DNA from: Polaribacter sp. SA4-10
GTDB taxonomy: Bacteria > Bacteroidota > Bacteroidia > Flavobacteriales > Flavobacteriaceae
Direction of reading: 5' to 3'
NCBI GenBank assembly: GCA_949519155.1
Contig: CATIQU010000027.1
Location: 1-64,000, forward strand
DNA: 64,000 bases
Shown here: piece after piece, positions 17,433-26,240 of the stretch
Layout: every line of letters begins with the position of its first letter
Position numbering within the stretch: the stretch's first letter is position 1
Notes under the pieces: generated by a model
What the model saw: only the letters and a program-made list of their open reading frames with translations
Told to the model about the DNA's origin: nothing
The model's database searches: none
Translations under genes and position numbers: made by a program

Positions 17433-18974
17433 CTACATTCTTTGAAGCCAATTTTTTACAGCAACTTCTGACTGTATTAACTCCTTTAACTCCGTAATTT
17501 TGACTCTTTTTTGCTCCATGGTATCTCGATGACGAATGGTTACAGAATTGTCTTCTAATGTCTCGTGATCTACCGTAATACAAAAGGGAGTTCCTGCTGC
17601 ATCTTGTCTTCTATAACGTTTCCCGACGGCATCTTTTTCGTCATAAAAAACGTTGAAATACCATTTTAAATCGTCCATAATCTTGCGAGCAACTTCTGGC
17701 AATCCATCTTTTTTCACGAGTGGAAAAATAGCGGCTTTATAAGGTGCTAAAATTGCTGGTAATTTTAGAACAGTACGCGTTGTTCCGTTTTCTAAGGCCT
17801 CTTCTTGTAGTGAATTTGAAAAAACAGCTAAGAACATACGGTCTAAACCAATAGAGGTTTCTACCACATATGGGGTGTAACTTTTATTTTCCTCATGATC
17901 AAAGTATTGCAACTTCTTTCCAGAAAATTCTTCATGCGCTTTTAAATCAAAATCGGTGCGTGAGTGAATCCCTTCTAATTCTTTAAAACCAAATGGAAAT
18001 TTAAACTCTATATCTGCTGCTGCATCGGCATAATGTGCTAATTTATCATGGTCGTGAAAACGATAGTTCTCAGCCCCCATTCCTAGAGAAAGATGCCATT
18101 TTAAGCGGGTTTCTTTCCATTGATCATACCATTTTTTTTGTGTTCCTGGTTTTACAAAAAACTGCATTTCCATTTGTTCAAACTCACGCATTCTAAAAAT
18201 AAATTGTCTTGCAACAATTTCATTTCTAAAGGCTTTTCCAGTTTGTGCAATTCCAAATGGAATTTTCATTCTACCCGTTTTTTGAACGTTAAGAAAATTC
18301 ACAAAAATTCCTTGTGCCGTTTCTGGACGCAAATACAAATCCATAGCAGTTTCTGCTGAAGCACCTAACTTGGTGCCAAACATTAAATTGAACTGTTTTA
18401 CATCTGTCCAATTTCTTGACCCGGTTAAAGGATCTGCTATTTCTAATTCTTCAATTAATGCTTTTACATCAACTAAATCTTCCTTTTCTAAGGAAGCACC
18501 CATTCTTGCAAGAATGGTATTTATCTTTTCTTGGTAACCAACAACTCTTCCGTTAGTTGCTAAAAATTCTTCTTTATTAAAAGTATCTCCAAAACGTTTT
18601 GCCGCTTTGTCTACTTCTTTATTGATTTTTCCTTCAATTTTAGCACAGTAGTCTTCTATTAAAACATCTGCTCTGTAGCGTTTTTTTGAAGCTTTGTTGT
18701 CGATTAACGGATCATTAAAAGCATCTACGTGACCAGAAGCTTTCCATGTTGTAGGATGCATTAAAATGGAGGCATCGATCCCAACAATGTTCTCGTGCAT
18801 TTGTACCATTGCTTTCCACCAATAATCTCTAATATTCTTCTTTAACTCAACACCATTTTGAGCGTAATCGTACACTGCACTTAAACCATCATAAATTTCA
18901 CTTGATTGAAATACATAACCATATTCTTTAGCGTGCGATAGTACTTTTTTAAATTGATCTTCTTGTTTTGTCAT
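17433..18974 (-). CDS. glyS: Glycine--tRNA ligase (single-chain, dimeric type)
   Basis: This 513-residue class II synthetase charges tRNA-Gly. It is the eukaryote/archaea-like alpha2 type rather than the alpha2beta2 GlyQS type. Class II motif 2 is seen as FRNEIVARQFIFRMREFEQMEM with QTGKAFRN before it, and motif 3 as ETSIGLDRMFLAVF. The GRNWTDVKQFNLMF and YLRPETAQGIFVNF blocks are typical. A -7 element lies eight bases upstream of the start. Confidence 0.97.
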   Translation of the reverse strand: MTKQEDQFKKVLSHAKEYGYVFQSSEIYDGLSAVYDYAQNGVELKKNIRDYWWKAMVQMHENIVGIDASILMHPTTWKASGHVDAFNDPLIDNKASKKRYRADVLIEDYCAKIEGKINKEVDKAAKRFGDTFNKEEFLATNGRVVGYQEKINTILARMGASLEKEDLVDVKALIEELEIADPLTGSRNWTDVKQFNLMFGTKLGASAETAMDLYLRPETAQGIFVNFLNVQKTGRMKIPFGIAQTGKAFRNEIVARQFIFRMREFEQMEMQFFVKPGTQKKWYDQWKETRLKWHLSLGMGAENYRFHDHDKLAHYADAAADIEFKFPFGFKELEGIHSRTDFDLKAHEEFSGKKLQYFDHEENKSYTPYVVETSIGLDRMFLAVFSNSLQEEALENGTTRTVLKLPAILAPYKAAIFPLVKKDGLPEVARKIMDDLKWYFNVFYDEKDAVGKRYRRQDAAGTPFCITVDHETLEDNSVTIRHRDTMEQKRVKITELKELIQSEVAVKNWLQRM

Positions 18975-18982
18975 AATTAAGG

Positions 18983-18990
18983 CAAATATA
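18983..18990 (-). promoter_or_regulatory. -7 promoter element for glyS
   Basis: The minus strand reads TATATTTG (TAnnTTTG exact) with only eight bases before the ATG at 18974, implying a very short or absent leader. Confidence 0.55.
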
Positions 18991-19094
18991 AACGAATCTA
19001 AAAAGTTATCAAGAAAAATCAGCGTACTTTCTTACATAAATAAATGAATGCTGGAGGAAAGTTTAATAATTCGAATTTTAAAGAAATGGAATCC

Positions 19095-19638
19095 CTAAAA
19101 TACTTTTAGTTTTTTATGGTAAAACAGACTGTATTGATATTGCGTATAGGTCCCGTTCTGTTTTAAAAGTTGATAGGATTGGATTAAAATCATATCTGTT
19201 ATTTTTTCAGGAATAATCGTTAAAGGCAAGCTAGAAATGATATGATTTACTTCTGAGACACCTATTTTCCGCAATTCTTCATTGAGGTTTTCGGCAGAGG
19301 CCTTTATCACAATTAACTGAGAATGCTCAATTTTAATTAAAGTTTTGTAAAAATTATCATTAATTTCAAAACAAATTAATGTCGCTGTTGGGTGTAATTT
19401 TCTTAAAATAAATTTTGTAATGGCTCCGTTTCCTGGACCTAATTCTACAATAATGTCGGCTGAAGCAAAATGAATATTCTGCAACATTTTTTTTTGCCAA
19501 AAAAGAAGAACTGGGCATTACTGTGCCAGATGTTTTTAGTATTTTGACGGCTTCTTTAAAAAACTTGATTGTATCTGTCAAATTATTTAATTTATTTATT
19601 TTTTGTAACTTAGATAAAAAACCTCTGTGAAAATACAA
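19095..19638 (-). pseudogene. Phospholipid N-methyltransferase-like SAM methyltransferase, frameshifted at a poly(A) run
   Basis: Two minus-strand reading frames together make one methyltransferase. The first (TTG at 19638) reads NLTDTIKFFKEAVKILKTSG, then VMPSSSFLAKK, and then enters a run of nine A (19487-19495 as T on plus). One A fewer would continue as KKMLQNIHF and the second frame: the SAM-binding motif IIVELGPGNGAITKFIL, LICFEIND, and HIISSLPLTIIP. This order matches PmtA-like methyltransferases of Flavobacteriia. The catalytic part is intact apart from the shift. It may be a true pseudogene, a sequencing error, or a gene rescued by slippage. Its 5' end overlaps comF by 12 bases. Confidence 0.82.
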
Positions 19639-20319
19639 ATTATAGAAGACCTATTCCAAATTTTTTTTCCAAAATTATGTTTAATTTGTGATGATCAACT
19701 TTATGAAAATGAAATCATTGCGTGCCTAATTTGCCGACATGATTTGCCTGTGTTGTTTTATAACGATGCTTCTGATAATGAAATTTTGAGGAAATTCAAT
19801 GGTAGAATCCCATTAGAAGAGGCAAATACCTTATTATCTTTTACTAAAGAAGGAAAAACAAAAAAACTGATTCATGAATTAAAATACAACGGAAATGAAA
19901 ATATCGGGACGTTTCTTGGCAATTGGATTGGCGAACTTCTTTTTGAAAATAAACAATTCACAGAAGTCGATTTTATTGTTCTCGTACCTCTTCATCCCAA
20001 GAAATTAAAGAAAAGAGGATACAACCAACTTACAAAATTTGGAGAGCGTTTGAGTTTTTACTTAAAAAAACCGCTTAAGCAAAACATCCTTTTAAAAATA
20101 GATGCTACAAAAACACAAACTTTAAAACAACGTTTTGAGCGGTTTGAAAACAATGAATCTAAATTTTCTTTACTGAATACCACTCTTTTTTCTAATAAAC
20201 ATATTTTATTAATTGATGATGTACTTACCACTGGAGCTACTTTGGAAGCTTGTAGCAAAGAGTTACTAAAGGCTCCGAACATTAAAATTAGTATTTTAAC
20301 AATGTCACTTGCGAGTTAA
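19627..20319 (+). CDS. comF: ComF family protein
   Basis: The 230-residue protein pairs an N-terminal zinc-finger-like segment (CLICDDQL, then ACLICRHDLP) with a C-terminal phosphoribosyltransferase domain. VPLHPKKLKKRGYNQ and the PRPP-binding HILLIDDVLTTGATLEA mark the family. ComF proteins are linked to DNA uptake and transformation, but their biochemical activity is unsettled. The start is GTG at 19627. No other competence gene is in the window. Confidence 0.9.
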   Translation: MKIQIIEDLFQIFFPKLCLICDDQLYENEIIACLICRHDLPVLFYNDASDNEILRKFNGRIPLEEANTLLSFTKEGKTKKLIHELKYNGNENIGTFLGNWIGELLFENKQFTEVDFIVLVPLHPKKLKKRGYNQLTKFGERLSFYLKKPLKQNILLKIDATKTQTLKQRFERFENNESKFSLLNTTLFSNKHILLIDDVLTTGATLEACSKELLKAPNIKISILTMSLAS

Positions 20320-20374
20320 TTTTAACATTAAAAACTAAAAAATAAATTGTTTATTTGTAACTAAATTACACCTC

Positions 20375-21982
20375 TTGAAAAACACGCTTAAAATTTTATT
20401 TTTCACTGCCGTTACACTCGTTTTAGTAAACTGTGCAAGAACAAGCAGACCCGACGGTGGTCCAAGAGATGAAGATGCGCCATTAATGGTAACCGCTACT
20501 CCACCCTACGAAAACATAAATTTTAAAGCAGCAAAAATTAAATTATCCTTTAACGAGTTTATAAAGCTTAAAAACTTGAATAAGCAATTGGTGATTTCTC
20601 CACCTATGAAATACCCGCCATTAATTACGCCACAAGGATTTGCTAGTAAATATTTAGAAATAGAGATTATTGACACTTTGTCAAAAAATACCACCTATAT
20701 TTTCAACTTCGGAAATGCCATAGAAGACAATAATGAAAGCAATCCATTAGAGCGTTTTAAATATGTTTTCTCTACGGGTAGTTATATTGATTCCCTTAAA
20801 TCTAAAGGAACCATAAAAGATGTTTTGGTAAACAAACCCAACAAAGATTTTAATGTATTACTCTATAAAATAGATAGTGCTTTTACAGACTCTATTGTCT
20901 ATCTAAAAAAACCAAACTATGTAACAACAACTACAGATTCTATCAACTTTAACTTTTCAAACCTAAAGCAAGGAAAATACTTAATGGTTGCATTGCAAGA
21001 AGCAGCAAATGATTATTTGTTTGACCCTAAAACAGATCAGATAGGTTTTTATACCGATACGATTCAGTTGCCTAGAGACAGTATTCTTCAACAGGGAATT
21101 GTTGTTTTTAAAGAAACTCAACCTTTTAAATTTGGAAGGGCTAAGGAGCTTAAAAAAGGACAGTTAATTTTTCCTTTTTATGGAAAAAAAGAAAACATAA
21201 AGGTGAGACTTCTGTCAGACTCTCCTACAGACTTTAAAAGTATTACAAAATTTGAACAGGAAAAAGATACCTTAAATTACTGGTTTACTCCTTTTGAAAC
21301 AGACTCATTAAACTTCATCATCTCAAACGCAACGTTAATAGATACCGTAACAGTAAAGCTTCGAAAAAAGAAGATAGATAGTTTGAGTCTTACTGGTACT
21401 ATGGGGGTCATCCATTTTAGAGATACCTTTTTCTTACGCACAAACAATCCTGTGATGCACATAGACCCTACAAAAATAACGATCATGAATAAGGATTCTT
21501 TGGATGTAAAATTTAAAAGTATCATTCACCAAAAAGAAAACAAACTGGCTATTATTTTCGACAAAAAACCGGTGCAATTATATCGAGTTTCTATTTTACC
21601 AGAAGCAATCTCAGATATATATGCATTTAAGAATGATTCATTAGAGTATCGAGTTCGTACTCAAGAAATTGAGGATTATGGCAGAATAACCTTAAAGGTA
21701 GAAAATCCAGCTTCAATAAATTACATTATCGAGTTGTTAGATTCAAAATTAGAATTAGTTGAAAGAAATTTTGTGCAAACAACCTCAACTATTATGTATG
21801 ATTTGCTAGAGCCAAAAGCATATACCATTAGAGCCATTGAAGATCGCAATAAAAATAATGTTTGGGATACTGGAAATTACTTAGAAAAAATACTTCCCGA
21901 AAAAATCATTTACTTTAAGGATGAAGATTTAAGCCTAAGGCCCAACTATTACTTAAATCCCATATTTAAAGTAAATCAATAA
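20375..21982 (+). CDS. Lipoprotein with Big_5-like Ig domain
   Basis: The 535-residue protein starts at TTG 20375 with a lipoprotein signal peptide whose lipobox LVNC places the lipidated Cys at residue 20. The next block, RTSRPDGGPRDEDAP, is typical of a widespread Bacteroidota family with an N-terminal Ig-like (Big_5) domain (TPPYENINF, KIKLSFNEFIKL, TYIFNFGNAI). The remaining 400 residues are beta-rich and of unknown function. The C-terminus has IRAIEDRNKNNVWDTGNYL, common in these proteins. It lies 55 bp after comF. Confidence 0.85.
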   Translation: MKNTLKILFFTAVTLVLVNCARTSRPDGGPRDEDAPLMVTATPPYENINFKAAKIKLSFNEFIKLKNLNKQLVISPPMKYPPLITPQGFASKYLEIEIIDTLSKNTTYIFNFGNAIEDNNESNPLERFKYVFSTGSYIDSLKSKGTIKDVLVNKPNKDFNVLLYKIDSAFTDSIVYLKKPNYVTTTTDSINFNFSNLKQGKYLMVALQEAANDYLFDPKTDQIGFYTDTIQLPRDSILQQGIVVFKETQPFKFGRAKELKKGQLIFPFYGKKENIKVRLLSDSPTDFKSITKFEQEKDTLNYWFTPFETDSLNFIISNATLIDTVTVKLRKKKIDSLSLTGTMGVIHFRDTFFLRTNNPVMHIDPTKITIMNKDSLDVKFKSIIHQKENKLAIIFDKKPVQLYRVSILPEAISDIYAFKNDSLEYRVRTQEIEDYGRITLKVENPASINYIIELLDSKLELVERNFVQTTSTIMYDLLEPKAYTIRAIEDRNKNNVWDTGNYLEKILPEKIIYFKDEDLSLRPNYYLNPIFKVNQ

Positions 21983-22023
21983 AAAAAGCACGCTTGCTAA
22001 ATTAGATAATTTAACGAGGGTTA

Positions 22024-22479
22024 TTACAAGAATTTCTTAATCGATTTGATAATTCCATAATGAACACCCTCATGGAAATTATTGAATACCATTGCGGTTT
22101 CTAAGGAGTTTAAAACAAAACCTGTACTGGTTGGATATTCGTGAAAATTCACAAAAATACCTGCTTCAAAATCTTCTTCTAAAGTATCTGGCAAACCCAC
22201 TAACAATTCTTTCACCTCTTCAAACTCTTCTTCCGAAAAAATTTTTGTCGGTGTTGTTCCTTTGGTATGAGCCTCTATTAAATCATCTGGACATAAACAA
22301 TTTAAACCTGATAATTTGTAATGTAATAACTGTTGTGTAACCACTAAATGTGCAACATTCCAAGCAATATTATTTTTAAATCCAGCTGGTATAGTATGAA
22401 TTTGATCTAATGTTAATCCGTCTAGCTCTTTTAAAACTAAATTCCGTGATTTTCTTAAAACATCGAATTGTATTTTCAT
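22024..22479 (-). CDS. DinB family protein
   Basis: The 151-residue protein fits the four-helix DinB/YfiT fold: IAWNVAHLVVTQQLLHYKLSG supplies the first metal-ligand histidine region and NNFHEGVHYGIIKSIKKF the second near the C-terminus. Members are thiol- or metal-dependent proteins, mostly of unknown role. It converges with the lipoprotein gene and diverges from the ArsC-like gene. Confidence 0.83.
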   Translation of the reverse strand: MKIQFDVLRKSRNLVLKELDGLTLDQIHTIPAGFKNNIAWNVAHLVVTQQLLHYKLSGLNCLCPDDLIEAHTKGTTPTKIFSEEEFEEVKELLVGLPDTLEEDFEAGIFVNFHEYPTSTGFVLNSLETAMVFNNFHEGVHYGIIKSIKKFL

Positions 22480-22522
22480 TTTTATGTTTAATTTTGAAGT
22501 GTAAATATAATACTATAAATGA

Positions 22523-22870
22523 ATGAAGAAAGTCTATTTTCTACAAACTTGTGATACTTGTAAAAGAATTTTAAAAGAAGTAAAACCCACTGATTTTGAA
22601 CGCCAAGAAATAAAATCGAATCCGGTGAATGTTGCACAATTAGAAGAAATGCACAAACTCTCTGGAAGTTATGAAGCGTTGTTTAACAAACGCGCAAAGC
22701 TATACAAGTCCTTGGATTTGAAAAATAAATCGCTTTCTGAAGCAGATTATCGGAAATTTATTTTGGAGGAATATACCTTTTTAAAACGCCCAGTATTTAT
22801 GGTTGAAGATACTATTTTTATTGGAAACAGTAAAAATGTTATTGCAGAGTTAAATGTAAAAATCAATTAG
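22523..22870 (+). CDS. ArsC/Spx family protein
   Basis: The 115-residue thioredoxin-fold protein begins KKVYFLQTCDTCKRILKE, with a CxxC in the place of the arsenate reductase/Spx active site. The C-terminal FLKRPVFMVEDTIFIGN contains the family's RP motif. Redox function is likely, but whether it reduces arsenate cannot be decided, and no ars genes are nearby. Its 3' end overlaps the convergent DUF3089 gene by eight bases. Confidence 0.86.
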   Translation: MKKVYFLQTCDTCKRILKEVKPTDFERQEIKSNPVNVAQLEEMHKLSGSYEALFNKRAKLYKSLDLKNKSLSEADYRKFILEEYTFLKRPVFMVEDTIFIGNSKNVIAELNVKIN

Positions 22871-23867
22871 ACTTCTCTAAAAAAGTATGGGTTCTTAAGA
22901 CGACATTCTCTCTAATATCTTCCCAAAAAAGATTGAGATCCCCAACGTGATAATTTTTCATAAAAGACATAAAAAAGCGCATTGGAAATTTAGGATTGGT
23001 CGCCCAGATAAGACCATCTGTAACTTCAATTTTTAATGCTTTTTTGTATGTTTTTTTATTTGAATATAAAAATCCTTTGTGTTGATCTAGTTCGGTCGTC
23101 TTTTCGGTATTCCAAGTGATTGGGTTTGTGGTTACACTTCCCCTGTAAATGTTTTTTTCCTTCGGATAATGGCCTTTTTTAAAAGTATTCCACCCCACTA
23201 TACCTCCAACTTCATTTGGAGCTATCATCGGTTTAATGGTTTTAAATAAATCAGGTTTTAGAACAGTACCCACCACATAAGCTGCAATTAATTGTTTTTG
23301 TAGGGGTTTGTTATCAAAAAAATCACGTAACAAAAACTTAGTGTGTGTTGAACCTTGACTGTGACTTGCGATAATAATAGGTCGTCCGTTATTGTATTTT
23401 TTTAAATAAGTTTCAAAGGCTCTTTTAACGTCTGAATAAGCTAATAAAAGTGCTTTTTCTCCCCCTTCATTTAACATTTGATAGGACCGTAAATGGGCTT
23501 GCCTATAAAAGGGTACATATAGTTTACCTGCTGTAGTAAATGCAGATGCTTGAAAGAGTACGGCTTTATTTACAACCTTATTTTGTTGTATTACATCTTC
23601 AACAGGAGCATTCCAGCGGACATCCTCTTTTTCGGTGTTTAAAGTTGGGTATACATAAAAAACATCGGCTTGTAAAGTGTCTCTTTCTTGAGATGAAAAT
23701 GCAACCAATTCTTTTGTATAAGTGGACGGCAAAACAGCCCAATTTTTTTCTTCATTGTAGTTGGGTTTTAGTGGAATTTCTTCCACTACAAATTTCTGAG
23801 TTTTATATGCGGATTTACAACTCATCAGAAAACAAACTGCTATTAGTATGAAAATAATTTTCTTCAT
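22863..23867 (-). CDS. DUF3089 lipoprotein, alpha/beta-hydrolase-like
   Basis: The 334-residue protein has a lipoprotein signal peptide with lipobox LMSC (Cys 17). The domain contains DVFYVYPTLN near residue 70 and IIIASHSQGSTHTKFLLRDF near residue 165, where the SHSQG serine is the probable nucleophile. DUF3089 proteins are predicted lipases or esterases. The substrate is unknown. It lies 16 bp after the stop of the glycosyltransferase-like gene on the same strand, giving a three-gene minus-strand operon. Confidence 0.85.
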   Translation of the reverse strand: MKKIIFILIAVCFLMSCKSAYKTQKFVVEEIPLKPNYNEEKNWAVLPSTYTKELVAFSSQERDTLQADVFYVYPTLNTEKEDVRWNAPVEDVIQQNKVVNKAVLFQASAFTTAGKLYVPFYRQAHLRSYQMLNEGGEKALLLAYSDVKRAFETYLKKYNNGRPIIIASHSQGSTHTKFLLRDFFDNKPLQKQLIAAYVVGTVLKPDLFKTIKPMIAPNEVGGIVGWNTFKKGHYPKEKNIYRGSVTTNPITWNTEKTTELDQHKGFLYSNKKTYKKALKIEVTDGLIWATNPKFPMRFFMSFMKNYHVGDLNLFWEDIRENVVLRTHTFLEKSN

Positions 23868-23883
23868 TTTTCATCTTTTTTAA

Positions 23884-24627
23884 TTATTTCCAATAATCTG
23901 CAACCCAAGGCGCAGCTCTCACATATCGATACCATTTCCCTCTAGCGCCTTCGACAGCTTTATGGGGATTTATTTCTCCATGAAAAATAATTATTTTGGC
24001 ACCTTTTGGGATTGCCGGTTTCTTCCAAAAAGCCAATGGAAACCTGGAAACACAATCATATTTAAAACTGGGGCACCACGTTTTGTCCCAATATTGAAGA
24101 TGATCATTGTCATTGATGGCATGCGTGAGGTATTCTTGCTCATTTCTGTGCACTTTTCTTATGGCATCAAAATTATTTAAGAAATCTTCAAAAACATAGC
24201 CATGTTTTCCGATTTCAAATCGATATACTGAGGAATTTCCGGTAATTCTCCAGCTTCTCCATCCATGGTCTTTAATAATTCGAAAAGAACCTTCAACCTC
24301 AAAGAAACAATCGATATTGTCAACAATAACAATATCCAAGTCTAAAAACAACGCAGTTCCTTCTAAACCATATAACTCTTTCTTAAGGGTTGTCAATTTT
24401 TTCCACATTCTTTCTGGAATGTCTGTTCGAATGCCCATTTCGGGAATTTCATAACAGGCAACTGCATCGTTAATCCCTTTGGGGTCATCGGTAAAACAAA
24501 CCATTTTAAAATCGCTGGTTAGATTCTTCTGAACCATCGAAAATAGGCGATTGACGTACTCTGCTCCGTACAGCATTCCCCACTTCATGCAAAAAATATA
24601 TTTGGTAGGCGATTCTTTTTGTATCAT
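23884..24627 (-). CDS. Glycosyltransferase-like protein
   Basis: The 247-residue protein opens with YIFCMKWGMLYGAEYVNRL and contains an aspartate-rich motif, ALFLDLDIVIVDNID, that resembles the DxD nucleotide-sugar site of GT-A enzymes. GDxx-type blocks such as WDKTWCPSFKYDCVSRFP and IIIFHGEINPHKA follow. I use the ATG at 24627. A longer start at 24684 would run 44 bases into the upstream gene and adds residues without family character. The sugar and acceptor are unknown. Confidence 0.78.
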   Translation of the reverse strand: MIQKESPTKYIFCMKWGMLYGAEYVNRLFSMVQKNLTSDFKMVCFTDDPKGINDAVACYEIPEMGIRTDIPERMWKKLTTLKKELYGLEGTALFLDLDIVIVDNIDCFFEVEGSFRIIKDHGWRSWRITGNSSVYRFEIGKHGYVFEDFLNNFDAIRKVHRNEQEYLTHAINDNDHLQYWDKTWCPSFKYDCVSRFPLAFWKKPAIPKGAKIIIFHGEINPHKAVEGARGKWYRYVRAAPWVADYWK

Positions 24628-24640
24628 TTTCAAGGGGTTC

Positions 24641-25486
24641 TTAAACGAATTTTCTTTGTATAATTTCCATGAAACGCGCTTCAAATTCTTCTTGCTCGCT
24701 CCAATTATAATCTGGTTTCACCATTTTATTGATAAATTTGATGGCTTCCTTCTCTGTTTTAAATGAGTTTAATTGTGAAACAACTCTATTAAAGTCTTCT
24801 TGACTTCCATCAAACAAGTTTTTAACAAATGCAATTCGATCATTTAAACCGATTTGAATATTTTTTGTGAGTGCGTCATTTAAAGATTTTGGCTGTGCCA
24901 TTTCAAACAAATTTGCCATCACATCAACAGGAATTGTATCTTTTAATTCTTCTTCTAGCGTATGAATTTTAATTTCTTCATTGTCTTTTTTTTCTTCTTC
25001 TAGGGTTTCTTTCAACACTTCTGAAGAAAATAAAGTTTCTTCCAACTCGTCAAAAGGTTGTTCTAAAACAACCTCTTCTGTGGATTCTATAAATATATCG
25101 TCTTCAAGCTCTACTGCAACCGATGCCGAGTCTTCGACCAATTCTTCTTCAACCAGTTCTTCTTCAACCAGTTCTTCTTCAACTTCTATAGGTGCTATTA
25201 ATATTTTATTTGAAATTTCTAACTCCTGAACAACTGCAATTTCGTCTTCAATAACTACAGGTACATCTTTTGTTTCAAAAGCTTTTTCAACCGAAGCAAT
25301 CAACTCTTCTTTAGTTTCTTTTAGGTTTGGAGTTGTATTTACGTATGTTTCAACAAAAGCCAACATGGACAGTTTACTCGAAACCACTTTTGCCTTTTCT
25401 TCTAAAGCAAAGACATCATCTCTGTTTTTCATCTGCAAAATGCTATGCGCTAAACTCATTAAATCGGCTTCTAATTTTTTGTGCAT
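24641..25486 (-). CDS. Acidic protein of unknown function with EEELV repeats
   Basis: The 281-residue protein has three parts: a conserved-looking helical N-terminus (ADLMSLAHSILQMKNRDDVF), a long acidic middle with a tandem EEELV repeat near residues 103-118, and a helical C-terminal domain (ALTKNIQIGLNDRIAFVKNLF, AIKFINKMVKPDYNWSEQEE). It has no signal peptide or membrane segment. I recognise the layout from flavobacterial genomes but know no function. It precedes the glycosyltransferase-like gene by 13 bp. Confidence 0.8.
   Translation of the reverse strand: MHKKLEADLMSLAHSILQMKNRDDVFALEEKAKVVSSKLSMLAFVETYVNTTPNLKETKEELIASVEKAFETKDVPVVIEDEIAVVQELEISNKILIAPIEVEEELVEEELVEEELVEDSASVAVELEDDIFIESTEEVVLEQPFDELEETLFSSEVLKETLEEEKKDNEEIKIHTLEEELKDTIPVDVMANLFEMAQPKSLNDALTKNIQIGLNDRIAFVKNLFDGSQEDFNRVVSQLNSFKTEKEAIKFINKMVKPDYNWSEQEEFEARFMEIIQRKFV
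25136..25180. repeat. 15-bp in-frame tandem repeat in acidic protein gene
   Basis: Three copies of a 15-base unit lie head to tail: GACCAATTCTTCTTC once, then AACCAGTTCTTCTTC twice. Each unit encodes five residues of the EEELV repeat on the minus strand, so copy-number change would keep the reading frame. Confidence 0.85.
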
Positions 25487-25526
25487 AAGTTGTGTCTTGA
25501 ATTTATTTTTTACTTATAAATATTCC

Positions 25527-25534
25527 TAAATTTG
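25527..25534 (+). promoter_or_regulatory. -7 promoter element for tdk-alr
   Basis: TAAATTTG matches TAnnTTTG exactly, 53 bases before the tdk ATG. Confidence 0.5.
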
Positions 25535-25587
25535 TTAATTGTAAAAATAATGTAAAATTTAAAAAAACGAATGCTTAAAACTACAAA

Positions 25588-26238
25588 ATGTTTCTCGAAA
25601 ACACAGTAAATCATACAGAACAATTTGGCTGGATCGAAGTAATTTGTGGTTCTATGTTTTCTGGTAAAACAGAAGAATTAATTAGACGGTTAAAACGGGC
25701 CCAATTTGCAAAACAACGAATTGAAATATTTAAACCCGCAGTAGACACTCGTTACGACAACGAAGAAGTCGTTTCTCACAATGACAGTCGAATTCGATCA
25801 ACACCCGTTCCAATTGCATCAAACATTCGATTGTTGGCAAATGACGTGGATGTTGTAGGAATCGATGAAGCACAGTTCTTTGATAATGAAATCGTTGCTG
25901 TTTGTAACGATCTAGCAAATCGAGGAATTCGGGTTATTGTTGCAGGGTTAGACATGGACTTTAAAGGGAATCCTTTTGGTCCCATGCCTGCTTTAATGGC
26001 AACGGCTGAATATGTTACAAAAGTACACGCTGTTTGTACACATACTGGAAATTTAGCACATTATAGTTTTAGAAAAGCTCAGAATGACGACATCGTTATG
26101 CTGGGTGAAATGCAAGAATATGAGCCTTTAAGCAGAGCAGCTTATTATAAAGCCTTACAAAAACAACAATTAGAAGCAACTGTTTCTTCAAAAGACGATG
26201 CGCCTCTTTCTAAAGATACAGAATCAAACGCTGATTAA
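25588..26238 (+). CDS. tdk: Thymidine kinase (type II)
   Basis: The 216-residue enzyme phosphorylates thymidine for salvage. The P-loop [15 protein letters not shown] is near residue 20, the DEAQFF motif near residue 97, and the lasso region at about residues 150-190. Classical type II enzymes carry four zinc-binding cysteines in the lasso. Here the segment reads [15 protein letters not shown] and [11 protein letters not shown], so only one cysteine remains and zinc is probably absent. The last 25 residues are a polar tail. The gene is two bases upstream of alr. Confidence 0.95.
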   Translation: MFLENTVNHTEQFGWIEVICGSMFSGKTEELIRRLKRAQFAKQRIEIFKPAVDTRYDNEEVVSHNDSRIRSTPVPIASNIRLLANDVDVVGIDEAQFFDNEIVAVCNDLANRGIRVIVAGLDMDFKGNPFGPMPALMATAEYVTKVHAVCTHTGNLAHYSFRKAQNDDIVMLGEMQEYEPLSRAAYYKALQKQQLEATVSSKDDAPLSKDTESNAD

Positions 26239-26240
26239 AG

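Noticed and set aside
19366-19638. Separate 90-residue gene upstream of the methyltransferase core
   Set aside because: Its first 50 residues are the N-terminus of the same methyltransferase family and its end is out-of-frame sequence after the poly(A) run, so it is treated as half of one frameshifted gene.
24628-24684. N-terminal extension of the glycosyltransferase-like protein
   Set aside because: It would overlap the upstream gene by 44 bases, and the ATG at 24627 starts just before the conserved region.
24981-25229. Serine-rich 82-residue frame on the plus strand
   Set aside because: It is the complement of the acidic EEELV repeat gene; the serine runs come from TCT/TCA codons opposite Glu codons. 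It has no promoter or family similarity.
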